This document shows, one piece after another, positions 7,357 to 15,468 of a stretch of DNA of 20,212 bases. The position numbers and the translations under genes are program-made. The DNA comes from Rubrobacter sp. Lineage in GTDB: Bacteria > Actinomycetota > Rubrobacteria > Rubrobacterales > Rubrobacteraceae. Every line of letters begins with the position of its first letter. Positions within the stretch are counted from its first letter, which is position 1. A model generated the notes under the pieces. It did no database searches. It was not told the DNA's origin and worked only from the letters and a program-made list of their open reading frames with translations. The stretch covers positions 1 through 20,212 of the forward strand of contig JADDPV010000027.1 of NCBI GenBank assembly GCA_016781705.1, written 5' to 3'.

Positions 7357-9621
7357 TCACCAGATCAAGTTCGACGGGTCGCTCCCGAGGTCTTCGATAC
7401 CTCGCAATTCGTCGTAGCCTCCCATCCACAGAAAGACGCCCTCGGCGACTTCCTCTGTGCAGTCCCTCTTCTTCTCGAACTCACGCTCGAATATGGAGAC
7501 GACATACGGCTGGAGCTTGCGGTGATCGCTGCTCCAGAGCCCCGCGTGCCGGATGCGTTTTACGAGCCGGTCCAGCTCACCGTCCTCCCGCCAGGGCTTG
7601 CCGTAGCGGACGATCACGGGCACGCTCTGCTCGGAGATGAGCCGGTAGCGGCGGGCGACCTCCGGGTAGTCGAACTCCTGGCGGAGCTTCTGAATGCCCT
7701 GCCCGTCGGTGGAGACGTCCTGGTAGAGCCGGACGAAGTACTCGCGGAAGACGTCCGGGTCGTGTAGATCGAGGCCACCTTCGAGCATCATCGCGGCCTC
7801 GGCCGTCCCGGATGCGTACTCGCCCCTTGGGACGCCACCGTCCTCTGGCCGGAAGACGACAACCCGGCCCGGATCGTCCATGAGGCCCTCCCGGTTGCAG
7901 CGCCCGGCGGCCTGGACGATCCGATCCAGCGGCCCCACCGCCCGGAAGACCACGGGGAAGTCGAGGTCCACGCCGGCCTCGACCACCTGGGTCGCCACTA
8001 GAAGGCACGGCTCGTCTATGTCAAGTCTCTGCCGGACCTCCGCGAGCACGTCCCGGCGGTGCGCCCCGCACAGTAGCGTCGAGAGGTGAAGCACCGGCTC
8101 CCCTTTGAGTTCGTCGAGGAGCGCGAGCGCGTCTTTCCTCGTGTTGAGAACGGCCATCGCCCGCCGGTCTGGCGCTGCTTCGAGGAGCCGACCCGCAACC
8201 TCCTTCCAAGACCACGGCTCCTCCGGGGTCTCGTATTCGACACGGCGCAGGACGCGGAAGTGCTCCGCTGCCCGCTCCCGGGGCACTATGTCGCGTACGT
8301 CCTCGAAGCCTTCGAGGTAGCGGCTCCTCTCGTCGAGTGCGGGCTGCGTGGCGGTGCAGAGCACAACCGTAACACCGTAGCGGCGTGCGAGCTCCTTCAG
8401 CATCTCAACCGTCGGGGCGAGGAGGGCGACGGGCAGGGTCTGCACCTCGTCGAGTACGACGACGCTGTTCGCTATGTTATGCAGCTTGCGGCAGCGGCTC
8501 GTCCGGTTGGCGAAGAGGCTCTCGAAGAGCTGTACGGTCGTCGTCACCACGAGCGGCGCATCCCAGTTCTGCGTCGTCAGCCGCGCCCTCACCCGGCCCT
8601 CTTCGAGGCGCTCCGCCTCTTCGGGATCATCCTGAAGGTTCCTCTCCTCGTCAGCGGGCCGCCGGAGAGCCGAGTGGTGTTCGAGCACCGCTCCTTCTTC
8701 GAGGGAGGAGAAGATGCACCGGTACACGTCCGCTGTCTGCTCGATGATCGAGGTGTAAGGCACGGCGATGATAACCCGGTCGAGACCGTGCTCCGCCACG
8801 TGTCGCAGCGCGAATGCGAGCCCGCTCCTCGTCTTGCCACCTCCAGTCGGGACCCCGAGCCGGAAGACGCCTTGAGGACCCTCCGCCGCCGCGACGCAGT
8901 ATTCGTAGACTTCCCGGCGCACCGCGTTCACCAGCGTCTCGTCCGAGCGTGGTCCGGCCATGAGGGACGCTTGATCCCGCCTCAGCACCTCCCACATCTC
9001 GCGCGCCGAGACTCCAGAGCCGCGCGTCTTTGCCGCTTCCGGATCGAAGTGCTTCTCCGTGTCGAGGAAGTCCGCGTCCACGAGCGCCGAGAAGAGCATC
9101 CGCTGGAGGACCTCCATCTGGAACTCGTCTCGCGGCGGGTCCGCAAAGAGCGTCCGCGCGTCCCCATCGAATCTCAGCCCCTCCACCGCCTCCCGCGCAA
9201 TAGGAAGGACCTCTTTGTACTTCGCCAGCGTGTCGCCTTGCTTCAGCGCATCGAGGTACTTAGCCCTGTTCGGCAGCCCCGCATGGTGTCCGTGTATGAC
9301 CGCCGCCAGAGCCTGAACCGACTCCCCCGCCAGGACCGCCCCATACACCGCATGCGGCACGCTTCCGCCCCTCGGAGCCTTCTTCCCGGCGAGATCCGCC
9401 TCGTGGCAGTCCTTGAGGTACTTCTGAAACGCTGGGTTAAATTTCCCGAGGTCATGCCACAGCCCCGCGAGCCGCGCCAGTCCCCCCGCCCCGAACTTGG
9501 CGGCGTTCTCCCCCGCCCGCTCCGCCGTGCACTCCAGGTGTTCGACGAGGTCGTGCCAGGGGCCACCGTTCACCGGCGTATGCGCGTAGAACCGCTTTAT
9601 ACTCCTCCCGTTTCCCTTCAT
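7357..9621 (-). CDS. cas3: CRISPR-associated helicase-nuclease Cas3 (HD domain fused to SF2 helicase)
   Basis: A 754-residue effector that Cascade recruits to unwind and degrade target DNA. The HD nuclease is N-terminal: His56-Asp57 in LWHDLGKF, His90 in SVPHA, and His112-His113 in HGHHAG. The helicase follows: Walker A PTGGGKT (258-264), DEVQ box (391-394), CTATQP (422-427), VATQVVEAGVDLDF (542-555) and QAAGRCNR (570-577). All catalytic motifs are intact. I chose ATG 9621 over an in-frame TTG at 9642 because a TATACT -10 box (9628-9633) ends 6 nt before that ATG, so the longer start would lie upstream of the transcript. It is the first gene of the cas operon. The TGA is followed by 9 nt and then the upstream GTG of the cas5c frame. 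Confidence 0.97.
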   Translation of the reverse strand: MKGNGRSIKRFYAHTPVNGGPWHDLVEHLECTAERAGENAAKFGAGGLARLAGLWHDLGKFNPAFQKYLKDCHEADLAGKKAPRGGSVPHAVYGAVLAGESVQALAAVIHGHHAGLPNRAKYLDALKQGDTLAKYKEVLPIAREAVEGLRFDGDARTLFADPPRDEFQMEVLQRMLFSALVDADFLDTEKHFDPEAAKTRGSGVSAREMWEVLRRDQASLMAGPRSDETLVNAVRREVYEYCVAAAEGPQGVFRLGVPTGGGKTRSGLAFALRHVAEHGLDRVIIAVPYTSIIEQTADVYRCIFSSLEEGAVLEHHSALRRPADEERNLQDDPEEAERLEEGRVRARLTTQNWDAPLVVTTTVQLFESLFANRTSRCRKLHNIANSVVVLDEVQTLPVALLAPTVEMLKELARRYGVTVVLCTATQPALDERSRYLEGFEDVRDIVPRERAAEHFRVLRRVEYETPEEPWSWKEVAGRLLEAAPDRRAMAVLNTRKDALALLDELKGEPVLHLSTLLCGAHRRDVLAEVRQRLDIDEPCLLVATQVVEAGVDLDFPVVFRAVGPLDRIVQAAGRCNREGLMDDPGRVVVFRPEDGGVPRGEYASGTAEAAMMLEGGLDLHDPDVFREYFVRLYQDVSTDGQGIQKLRQEFDYPEVARRYRLISEQSVPVIVRYGKPWREDGELDRLVKRIRHAGLWSSDHRKLQPYVVSIFEREFEKKRDCTEEVAEGVFLWMGGYDELRGIEDLGSDPSNLIW

Positions 9622-9627
9622 GCCCGA

Positions 9628-9654
9628 AGTATACGCATGCAAAGGAGCTTACAA
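9628..9654 (-). promoter_or_regulatory. Promoter of the cas operon, leaderless
   Basis: On the minus strand TTGTAA (9649-9654) and TATACT (9628-9633) are separated by 15 nt. The -10 box is followed by 6 nt and then ATG 9621, so transcription should begin at or next to the A of the start codon. The 15-nt spacing is shorter than the ideal 17, which suggests activator help or a weak promoter. The -35 half resembles one arm of the palindrome at 9844-9857. Confidence 0.6.
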
Positions 9655-9687
9655 CCCCGGAAACTTCTTATATCGCCACGGTCATCC

Positions 9688-9724
9688 GCCCTGGTCCTCT
9701 CCTGATCTGGGGGCCGGGGGCAAC
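9688..9724 (-). repeat. Degenerate CRISPR-repeat-like element beside the cas3 promoter
   Basis: Aligned without gaps to the array repeat, this 37-base stretch matches at 25 positions. Its plus-strand end, GGCCGGGGGCAAC, differs at one base from the repeat end. Ten of the 12 differences are transitions, as expected of decay from a true copy rather than chance. It is in the same orientation as the array, relative to the cas genes. A second partial match, CTCGCCCGA followed by TCTGCAAC, lies at 9764-9780. It could be a relict array or part of a crRNA-like regulatory RNA; G+C bias makes a chance match possible. Confidence 0.45.
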
Positions 9725-9830
9725 AGGTGCGCCAGGCGACGAGTCCGTCCAGTAACTTCGAGACTCGCCCGATCTGCAACCGCTGGCTGGCCACGCCTGG
9801 GCCTCACCTCTCGACAGCCTTCCCGCTCGT

Positions 9831-9858
9831 CTGACAGCCAACGTTGTAACGTTACAAT
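9831..9858 (+). promoter_or_regulatory. Promoter with overlapping 14-bp palindromic operator
   Basis: CTGACA (9831-9836), a 16-nt spacer and TACAAT (9853-9858) form a good sigma-70 type promoter. The -10 box ends 7 nt before ATG 9866, so the message is probably leaderless. A perfect palindrome, TTGTAACGTTACAA (9844-9857), covers the spacer and nearly all of the -10, a classic place for a repressor. The centre AACGTT with TTGTAA arms is reminiscent of operators of LacI-type regulators, but the binding protein is not in the window. Confidence 0.65.
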
Positions 9859-9865
9859 GCGTGGC

Positions 9866-10105
9866 ATGGTACCGAAGACCCACGCCACGTACCGGGCACT
9901 CGACCTGGTCCCCATCCCGGAGATCGGCGTCAAGGCCGGGGATCCTGGGGTTGTGGACTTCGTCTACGACGGCGGACGCGGTCTGCACGTCGAGATCGGC
10001 CGCGAGGACGGCACCACGGCGGGTTTCGTGCAGCTCAAAGCCGACTCGGAGATCGACGCGGCGTGCTCCTGGCGCGTCGTAGCCTACTCTCCGTTCGGAT
10101 CCTAG
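9866..10105 (+). CDS. Small DUF4926-like protein
   Basis: A 79-residue protein beginning MVPKTHATYRALDLVPIPE. The core GVKAGDPGVVDFVYDGG, then LHVEIGREDG and FVQLKAD, follows the DUF4926 pattern: a short SH3-like beta-rich domain with G-x-KxGDxGxVxxVY, VEFxxxDG and a final LxxD. That family has no firmly established biochemical role; its members are often found near toxin-antitoxin and defence genes. ATG 9866 is chosen because the -10 box TACAAT ends 7 nt before it. An in-frame ATG at 9857 overlaps that box, and the frame further upstream lies in noncoding DNA. It diverges from cas3 and has no obvious partner gene. The family call is from memory of the pattern. Confidence 0.6.
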   Translation: MVPKTHATYRALDLVPIPEIGVKAGDPGVVDFVYDGGRGLHVEIGREDGTTAGFVQLKADSEIDAACSWRVVAYSPFGS

Positions 10106-10178
10106 AGTATCGGGGATATCCCTGACCCTCGGGTAGGCGTTGCCCGACTCATCAAAGGCACCTCCCCCACGACACTAC

Positions 10179-10215
10179 CTTTCATTCCTCGCCTGACCTG
10201 TGGGCTCGATCCTGT
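10179..10215 (-). repeat. Second degenerate CRISPR-repeat-like element
   Basis: This stretch matches the array repeat at 22 of 37 positions, and at 20 of the first 27 (plus strand), including an uninterrupted TCCTCGCC and the following GACC. In crRNA orientation it keeps the handle end: GGCGAGGAATGAAAG against GGCGAGGATTGGAAC. It has the same orientation as the array. It overlaps the presumed 3' end of the decayed DUF7002-like gene, so a chance match cannot be excluded. Confidence 0.3.
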
Positions 10216-10924
10216 GATACTCGACGGGAGCTGCTCGCGCCACTCCACCTCATCCTCCCCGCACTTCGTCCTTGAATTTCGACCGGGCAACGCCGGACCT
10301 CCTCCAGCTTCTCCGCTCCGTGCCAGCGGCTGACGGAGAGGATAAAGTCGGCGATGTCAGGCACCGCGTAGTCCACGGCCAACTCGACGACTGGCCTTCC
10401 CTGGGGCTGGTCGGCGATGCAGCGGAAGGTGTCGGGGCCGCGTGGGGCGGGGCCACGGGCGAAGGTCGCGCCGAGTTGATCGGGGAGAGCGTCATCCTCC
10501 CGTCATGCCGTTCGAGCAACTCTGCCGTATCTACCTCCAGAACAAGGTGCGGCCGGTCCCGGTACGCCCTCGCATCCAGCAGCTTGAGCAACCCTCCTTC
10601 TCGGCCCAAAAGAAGACCCGGCGATTGAGGTGCTCGTACCACTCACGCGGCGTCATACCGACCAGGCACTTCTTCAGTGAGCCTTCCTGCATCGGCTTGT
10701 CGTCGCGAACGAGGGCCAAGCCGTGCTCCGGGTGCTCGATGCGCACGATCCCCGGCCTGCGGCTCGACTTGATGGCGAACCTCTCCTACCCCTCGACCTC
10801 GAACCTGTCGAGGAGCGCGCTGATGCTCAGGAGGCCGAGCTTGCGGATGCTCTCCCAGCTCCCGTCCTCGGTTGGCCATGTGAAACAACCTTGGGTGGCG
10901 CGAGACGAGCTCGTCTCGCGCCAT
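10182..10924 (-). pseudogene. Decayed DUF7002-like gene
   Basis: Pieces of one protein appear in successive frames on the minus strand. They are MARDELVSRHPRLFHMAN from ATG 10924, then WESIRKLGLLSISALLDRF, then IEHPEHGLALVRDDKPM through REWYEHLNRRVFFWAEKEG, then LLKLLDARAYRDRPHLVLEV to MTLSPINS, and finally RPVVELAVDYAVPDIADFIL. The order and motifs (HPRLFHMA, NRRVFFW, ARAYRDRPHLVL, LSPINS, VDYAVPDI) fit the DUF7002 family as I remember it. Joining them needs frame changes near 10871, 10592 and 10472 and passage through an in-frame TAG at 10786-10788. The gene lies 52 nt downstream of terC on the same strand. The family's function is unknown to me. Some indels sit in G runs and may be sequencing errors, but the nonsense codon suggests true decay. 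Confidence 0.75.
10896..10923. repeat. Perfect 28-bp palindrome at the start of the DUF7002-like pseudogene
   Basis: Arms TGGCGCGAGACGAG (10896-10909) and its exact reverse complement (10910-10923) abut with no loop. The right arm overlaps the ATG at 10922-10924, and the palindrome encodes the ARDELVSRH start of the protein. It could be a protein-binding site, a cruciform, or an RNA hairpin that hides the start codon. Confidence 0.8.
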
Positions 10925-10976
10925 CGCCGGCACCTCAGCGGCGGCGTTCGCGGGTCGGGATGGGTCGGCGGCTCGC

Positions 10977-11795
10977 TCACGGTTTCGTGGGCTCGGGGCC
11001 GCTCCGTTCCCTCGCGTAGCGTTGGTGCAACTCGACGGGGTGTGAGGCGGCCTCCCGGCGGCGTCGGCGGACCCGGAGGTTCAGGAACTCGACGAAGACC
11101 GAGAAGCCCATCGCGAAGTAGATGTAGCCCTTGGGGACGTGCTGGCCGAAGCCTTCGAGGAGGAGGGAGAAGCCGATCAGGAGCAGGAGGAAGCTCAGGG
11201 CGAGCATCTTCACGGTCGGGTGGCGGTTAACGAAGCCGCTGACGGCCCCGGCGGAGACCAGCATAACGCCTATGGCGATCGTGACGGCGGCGATCATCAC
11301 GGCGACCTCGTTGACCATGCCGACGGCGGTGATCACCGAGTCCAGCGAGAAGACCACGTCGAGGATGACGATCTGCACCAGGACGCTGCCGAACGCCGCC
11401 CCGACCCTGGCGCTGCTGTGTCCCTCCTCGCCCTCGAGGTTTTCATGGATCTCGTAGGTGCTCTTGCCGAGCAAGAAGAGCCCGCCGAGGATCAGGATCA
11501 GGTCGCGCCCGGAGATCTCCTGCCCCAAGACCGCGAGGAGCGGCGCGGTGAGGCCGATGACCCAGCTCAGGAAAAGGAGCAACAGAATGCGCATGACCAG
11601 CGCCATCCCGAGCCCCAGGCGCCGGGCGAGCGTCTGCCTCTCTTCCGGTAGCTTGTCCACGAGGATCGAGATGAAGATGACGTTGTCTATCCCCAGCACG
11701 ATCTCCAAAGCCAGCAACGTAAGGAAAGCGATCAGATTTCGGGGTTCAGCAACAGGTCCACACGCTCCGCCTCCCTCGTTCTCGCCCGGCACCAC
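10977..11795 (-). CDS. TerC-family integral membrane protein, N-terminus frameshifted
   Basis: A multi-pass membrane protein of the TerC/Alx family, linked to metal (Mn) homeostasis and tellurium resistance. Hallmarks are EIVLGIDNVIFISIL (from residue 31, with Asp37) and DVVFSLDSVITAVG (146-159, Asp146 and Asp152). About seven hydrophobic segments and a basic Arg-rich tail follow. As the sequence stands the frame opens at GTG 11795 (272 residues), with an atypical start, MVPGENEGGGACGP. The usual family start is encoded in another frame: GTG 11761 reads VDLLLNPE behind a GGGAGG ribosome binding site, then loses the frame at an A run (11737-11739). Restoring one A gives DLLLNPENLIAFL. The rest of the gene is intact. 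Confidence 0.88.
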   Translation of the reverse strand: MVPGENEGGGACGPVAEPRNLIAFLTLLALEIVLGIDNVIFISILVDKLPEERQTLARRLGLGMALVMRILLLLFLSWVIGLTAPLLAVLGQEISGRDLILILGGLFLLGKSTYEIHENLEGEEGHSSARVGAAFGSVLVQIVILDVVFSLDSVITAVGMVNEVAVMIAAVTIAIGVMLVSAGAVSGFVNRHPTVKMLALSFLLLLIGFSLLLEGFGQHVPKGYIYFAMGFSVFVEFLNLRVRRRRREAASHPVELHQRYARERSGPEPTKP

Positions 11796-11804
11796 CTACA
11801 GAAC

Positions 11805-11837
11805 GGCACGCAACCGCGAGCGGAAGGGTTGCGTGCC
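11805..11837 (-). terminator. Terminator hairpin after dnaE
   Basis: An 11-bp perfect inverted repeat, GGCACGCAACC (11805-11815) and GGTTGCGTGCC (11827-11837), with an 11-nt loop. It lies 27 nt after the dnaE stop. On the minus strand it is followed by GTTCTGT, a weak T-rich tail. It separates dnaE from terC. Confidence 0.75.
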
Positions 11838-11864
11838 CCCACGGAGCCCCTTGACGAGCCGCCT

Positions 11865-14800
11865 TCAGGAGACCCGCTCCATCTCCGGTTCCGCGGCCGG
11901 GGTCGCCACCGGAGACGTGTATGAGATGCACCTCGCGCCCAGGATCTGCTTCAACTCCGCGTGCAGATCGGAGGAGTCTTCGACGGCGCAGATTTTTTCC
12001 TCCAGGCCATCCTCTTCGGAGACGAGGTAGAGGGGGCTTTCGCCCGGTCGCCGGGCAAGCACCGCGAACGCCTCGCGTGCCTCCGAGCGCGAGAGTCCCA
12101 CGAAGCGGTTGGCGTCCAGGTAGATCGGGTCCGGGCCCGGCTCCAGGTGCAGCTCCTCCAGCTCCAGCGCGATGATGCGCGGGATGCCCTCCTTGCGCTC
12201 CACCCGCCCCTTGACCTTCAATACCGCGTCCTCGCGCACGCACGACGCGCAGCTCGCGAACACCTTCGGGAAGACGATGACCTCCGCGAGCCCGCGCGTA
12301 TCGTCCAGCTGCATCGCCCCCATCAGGTCGCCCTTGCGCGTCGTGTTCGTCCTCACGCTCGTCGCCAGCCCGCCGAAGGTCACCACCGCCCCGTCCCGGC
12401 AGTGGTCGAGCTCCGAGACGGTCGTGTCCGCGTGCTTCTTGAGCTTGTGCAGGACGGGCCTGAGCGGGTGGTCCGAGACGTACAGCCCGAGCGTCTCCTT
12501 CTCCCACTCCAAAATGCCACGCCCGTCGTCCTCGGTGTCGGGCATCGGGGGCTTCGGGGGGGCGAGCTCGGCGAGCTCGGCCGACTCGAACATGCAGAAC
12601 TGGTCGCCGTCGTCCGCGTCCTTCCCCCCCTTCTGGGCGCGCTCGACGGCCTTTCCGTGCACCTCGATCATGGAGGTCCGCGAGTGCCCGGAGAAGTCGA
12701 ACGCCCCGCACTTTATGAGCGACTCGACGGTGCGCTTGTTGTACGTCCTCGGGTCCACCCGCTCGCAGAAGTCGAACACGTCCTCGAACGGCCCGCCCTC
12801 CTCCCTGGCGGCGATGATCGCCTCGACGCAGTTGCTCCCGACGTTCTTCACCGCGGACATCCCGAAGCGGATGGTCCCCTGGACGACCGTGAACCGGTGC
12901 CCGCTCTCGTTCACGTCCGGCGGCAGGACTTCGATCTCCATCGCCCGCGCCTCCGCGACGTACTGCGGCACCCGGTCCTTCGTGTTCATCACGCTGCTCA
13001 TCAGCGCGGCCATGTACGCCGCCGGGTAGTGCGTCTTGAGGTACGCCGTCTGGAACGCCAGGAACGAGTAGCACGCCGAGTGGCTCTTATTGAACGAGTA
13101 GCCCCCCGCCTTCTCCATCCAGTTCCACAGCTCCTCGGCGACCACCGGCTCGACCCTGCTTGCCTCGCAACCGGAGGTGAACTTGTCCTTGAGCGTCGCG
13201 AGCAGCTTCGCGTTCTTCTTGCCGATGGCCTTGCGCAGCGTGTCCGCCTCGCCGGGCGTGAAGCCGCCGAGCGTTTTGCTTATCTCCATCAGCTGCTCCT
13301 GGTACGCCGCGACCCCATACGTCGGCTCCAGGATGGGCTTGAGCCGTTCGTCCGCGTACTTCACGCTCTCGGGGTCGTGCTTGCCGCGCCGGAAGTTGGG
13401 GATGTAGTCCATCGGGCCGGGACGGTACAGAGCGTTGAGCGCCACGAGGTCGTCGAACCGGTCGGGGCGGACCTCCTGGAGCATGCGCTGCATCCCGCTC
13501 GACTCGAACTGGAAGACGCCGAACGTGTCGCCCCGTGCGAAGAGCCTCAGGGTCTTCTCGTCGTCGAGGGGGATGGTCCTTATGTCTATCTCCTCGCCCG
13601 ACGCCTCGCGCACGATCTGCAACGTCTCCTCGATCACGTCGAGGTTGCGCAGCCCGAGGAAGTCCACCTTCAACAGCCCCAAGGCCTCCACGTCGCTCAT
13701 CGGATGCTGGACCATGACGGCGGTCTCGTCCCGGGCGACGTGCTGCAGCGGCACGATGTCCGTCAGGGGTTCCTCGGAGATCACGACGCCGGCGGCGTGC
13801 GTCCCGGCGTGGCGCGCGAAGCCCTCTATGTCGAAGGCGGTGTCCAGGATCTTCTTGGCCTCCGCGTTCCCCTCCACGAACCGCAACATCTCCCGCCCCG
13901 CCCCAGGGTGCTTCTCGGTCGGCGCGTAGGAGCCGTCGTCACCTTTCTTGAGCACGTCTCGCAGCGTCGTCCCGACGGGCTTCTCGGGGATGAACTTGGC
14001 GAGCTTGTCGGTGGCGTCGTAGGGGTACTGGAAGACGCGCCCGGAATCGCGGATGGCGGCGCGCGCTCCCAGAGTACCGAAGGTGATGATCTGGGCGACG
14101 TGCTCGTGCCCGCCGTACTTGTCGGTGACGTAGCGCATCACCTCCCCACGCCCCCCGACCGAGAAGTCTATGTCCACGTCGGGCATGTTGATGCGATCCG
14201 GGTTCAAGAACCGCTCGAAGAGCAGCGAGTACTGCAAGGGGTCGAGGTCCGTGATCTCCAGCGCGTACGCCACGATGGAGCCCGCCGCCGACCCACGCCC
14301 CGGCCCGACCGCGATCTTCCTATCTTTCGCGAACTTCACGAAGTCCCACACGATGAGGAAGTAGTCGGCGAACCCCATCTTCCCGATGGTCTGCAGCTCG
14401 AACTCCAGACGCTTCCGCACCTCGGGATCTCTGGCTCGCGCCCCGTAACGCCTCCTCAACCCCTCCTCGCACTTCTCCCGCAGGTACGCGTCCGCCGTGT
14501 ACCCCTGGGGCTTGGGGAAGTTGGGCAGCCGCGTCTTGCCGAGCTCTATGCCAACCTCGCTTTCGACGAGGTCCACGACCTTTAGCGTGTTCTCCAGCGC
14601 CTCCGGGTGCTTGGGGAAGAGACTTTCCATCTCGTCCACGCTCTTGACGTAGAACTCCTCGCCGGAGAACTTCATCCTGTTCGGGTCGTTGTAAAACTTG
14701 CCGGTCCCGATGCACAGGAGCACGTCGTGCATCCGCGCGTCGTTCCTGGTCGTATAGTGCGAGTCGTTGGTGGCGACGAGGTCGAGACCCGTCTCTTTGT

Positions 14801-15371
14801 GCAACTTCGCCAGCCCCTCGTTGACGCGCCTCTGTTCGGGGATCTCCTTATGATCCTGCAGCTCCAGGAAAACCGCGTCGAAGACCTCCGCGTACTCCAG
14901 CAGCAACCGCCGCGCCTCGTCCAGCCGTCCCTCCAGGATGCGCGTCGGGACCTCCGCCGAGAGGCACCCGGAGAGGCAAATGATCCCCTTCCCGTGCCGC
15001 CTGAGCATCTCCACGTCCACCCGGGGCTTGTAGTAGAAGCCCTCGAGAAAGCCGCACGTCGAGAGCTTCATCAGGTTCCGGTACCCCTCGGCGGTGCGCG
15101 CCAGCAGCGTCAGGTGATAGTAGGGGGCTCTGCTGCGATCTTTGCGGTCGGCGGTCACGTAGACTTCGCAACCCAGGAGCGGCTTGATACCGGCCTTCTT
15201 CGCCTCCTGGTAGAACCTGACCGAGCCGTACATCACGCCGTGGTCGGTGAGCGCGATGCCGGGCATGTTCTGGTCCTTCGCGAACGCCACGAGGTCCCGG
15301 ATACGGCTCGCCCCGTCGAGCATCGAGTACTCCGAGTGGCAGTGCAGGTGCGCGAAAGGCGTAACCGTCAA
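11865..15371 (-). CDS. dnaE: DNA polymerase III subunit alpha (DnaE)
   Basis: The catalytic subunit of the replicative polymerase, 1168 residues from the chosen start, close to the 1160 of E. coli. The PHP domain opens the protein, with HLHCHSEYS (8-16), LTDHG (41-45) and NDSHYT (202-207). The polymerase core has GPGRGSAAGS (356-365), the catalytic aspartates in PDVDIDF (397-403) and the third in KVDFLGLR (Asp570). An OB-fold is seen near the C-terminus (VVTFGGLATSVRT, then KVKGRVERKEG). I chose TTG 15371 because GGGGAGG (15378-15384) lies 6 nt before it and translation then begins directly at the PHP motif. The frame opens further up at GTG 15470, but a promoter -10 box overlaps that codon. 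It has its own promoter and terminator. Confidence 0.96.
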   Translation of the reverse strand: MTVTPFAHLHCHSEYSMLDGASRIRDLVAFAKDQNMPGIALTDHGVMYGSVRFYQEAKKAGIKPLLGCEVYVTADRKDRSRAPYYHLTLLARTAEGYRNLMKLSTCGFLEGFYYKPRVDVEMLRRHGKGIICLSGCLSAEVPTRILEGRLDEARRLLLEYAEVFDAVFLELQDHKEIPEQRRVNEGLAKLHKETGLDLVATNDSHYTTRNDARMHDVLLCIGTGKFYNDPNRMKFSGEEFYVKSVDEMESLFPKHPEALENTLKVVDLVESEVGIELGKTRLPNFPKPQGYTADAYLREKCEEGLRRRYGARARDPEVRKRLEFELQTIGKMGFADYFLIVWDFVKFAKDRKIAVGPGRGSAAGSIVAYALEITDLDPLQYSLLFERFLNPDRINMPDVDIDFSVGGRGEVMRYVTDKYGGHEHVAQIITFGTLGARAAIRDSGRVFQYPYDATDKLAKFIPEKPVGTTLRDVLKKGDDGSYAPTEKHPGAGREMLRFVEGNAEAKKILDTAFDIEGFARHAGTHAAGVVISEEPLTDIVPLQHVARDETAVMVQHPMSDVEALGLLKVDFLGLRNLDVIEETLQIVREASGEEIDIRTIPLDDEKTLRLFARGDTFGVFQFESSGMQRMLQEVRPDRFDDLVALNALYRPGPMDYIPNFRRGKHDPESVKYADERLKPILEPTYGVAAYQEQLMEISKTLGGFTPGEADTLRKAIGKKNAKLLATLKDKFTSGCEASRVEPVVAEELWNWMEKAGGYSFNKSHSACYSFLAFQTAYLKTHYPAAYMAALMSSVMNTKDRVPQYVAEARAMEIEVLPPDVNESGHRFTVVQGTIRFGMSAVKNVGSNCVEAIIAAREEGGPFEDVFDFCERVDPRTYNKRTVESLIKCGAFDFSGHSRTSMIEVHGKAVERAQKGGKDADDGDQFCMFESAELAELAPPKPPMPDTEDDGRGILEWEKETLGLYVSDHPLRPVLHKLKKHADTTVSELDHCRDGAVVTFGGLATSVRTNTTRKGDLMGAMQLDDTRGLAEVIVFPKVFASCASCVREDAVLKVKGRVERKEGIPRIIALELEELHLEPGPDPIYLDANRFVGLSRSEAREAFAVLARRPGESPLYLVSEEDGLEEKICAVEDSSDLHAELKQILGARCISYTSPVATPAAEPEMERVS

Positions 15372-15468
15372 AAAGTTCCTCCCCTGAGTCTCTCGAACAC
15401 GGCCGGCGGGACCCCGAAAAGAAGCCCCGCCCGTCACCCATTCTCCGAGTCCATCCTCGATGAACGCC

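Noticed and set aside
9622..9642. TTG 9642 as the cas3 start
   Set aside because: The extra codons contain the TATACT -10 box, there is no ribosome binding site, and ATG 9621 fits a leaderless transcript.
8086..9705. A frame of 539 codons on the plus strand
   Set aside because: It is antisense to cas3, is similarly biased, and has no recognisable motif.
9620..9865. Longer N-terminus for the small gene at 9866
   Set aside because: The frame stays open, but it crosses the cas3 promoter, the repeat-like element and its own promoter.
11961..14585. A frame of 874 codons on the plus strand
   Set aside because: It is antisense to dnaE and arises from the third-codon G+C bias of that gene. The translation is Arg/Val/His/Leu-rich with no domain.
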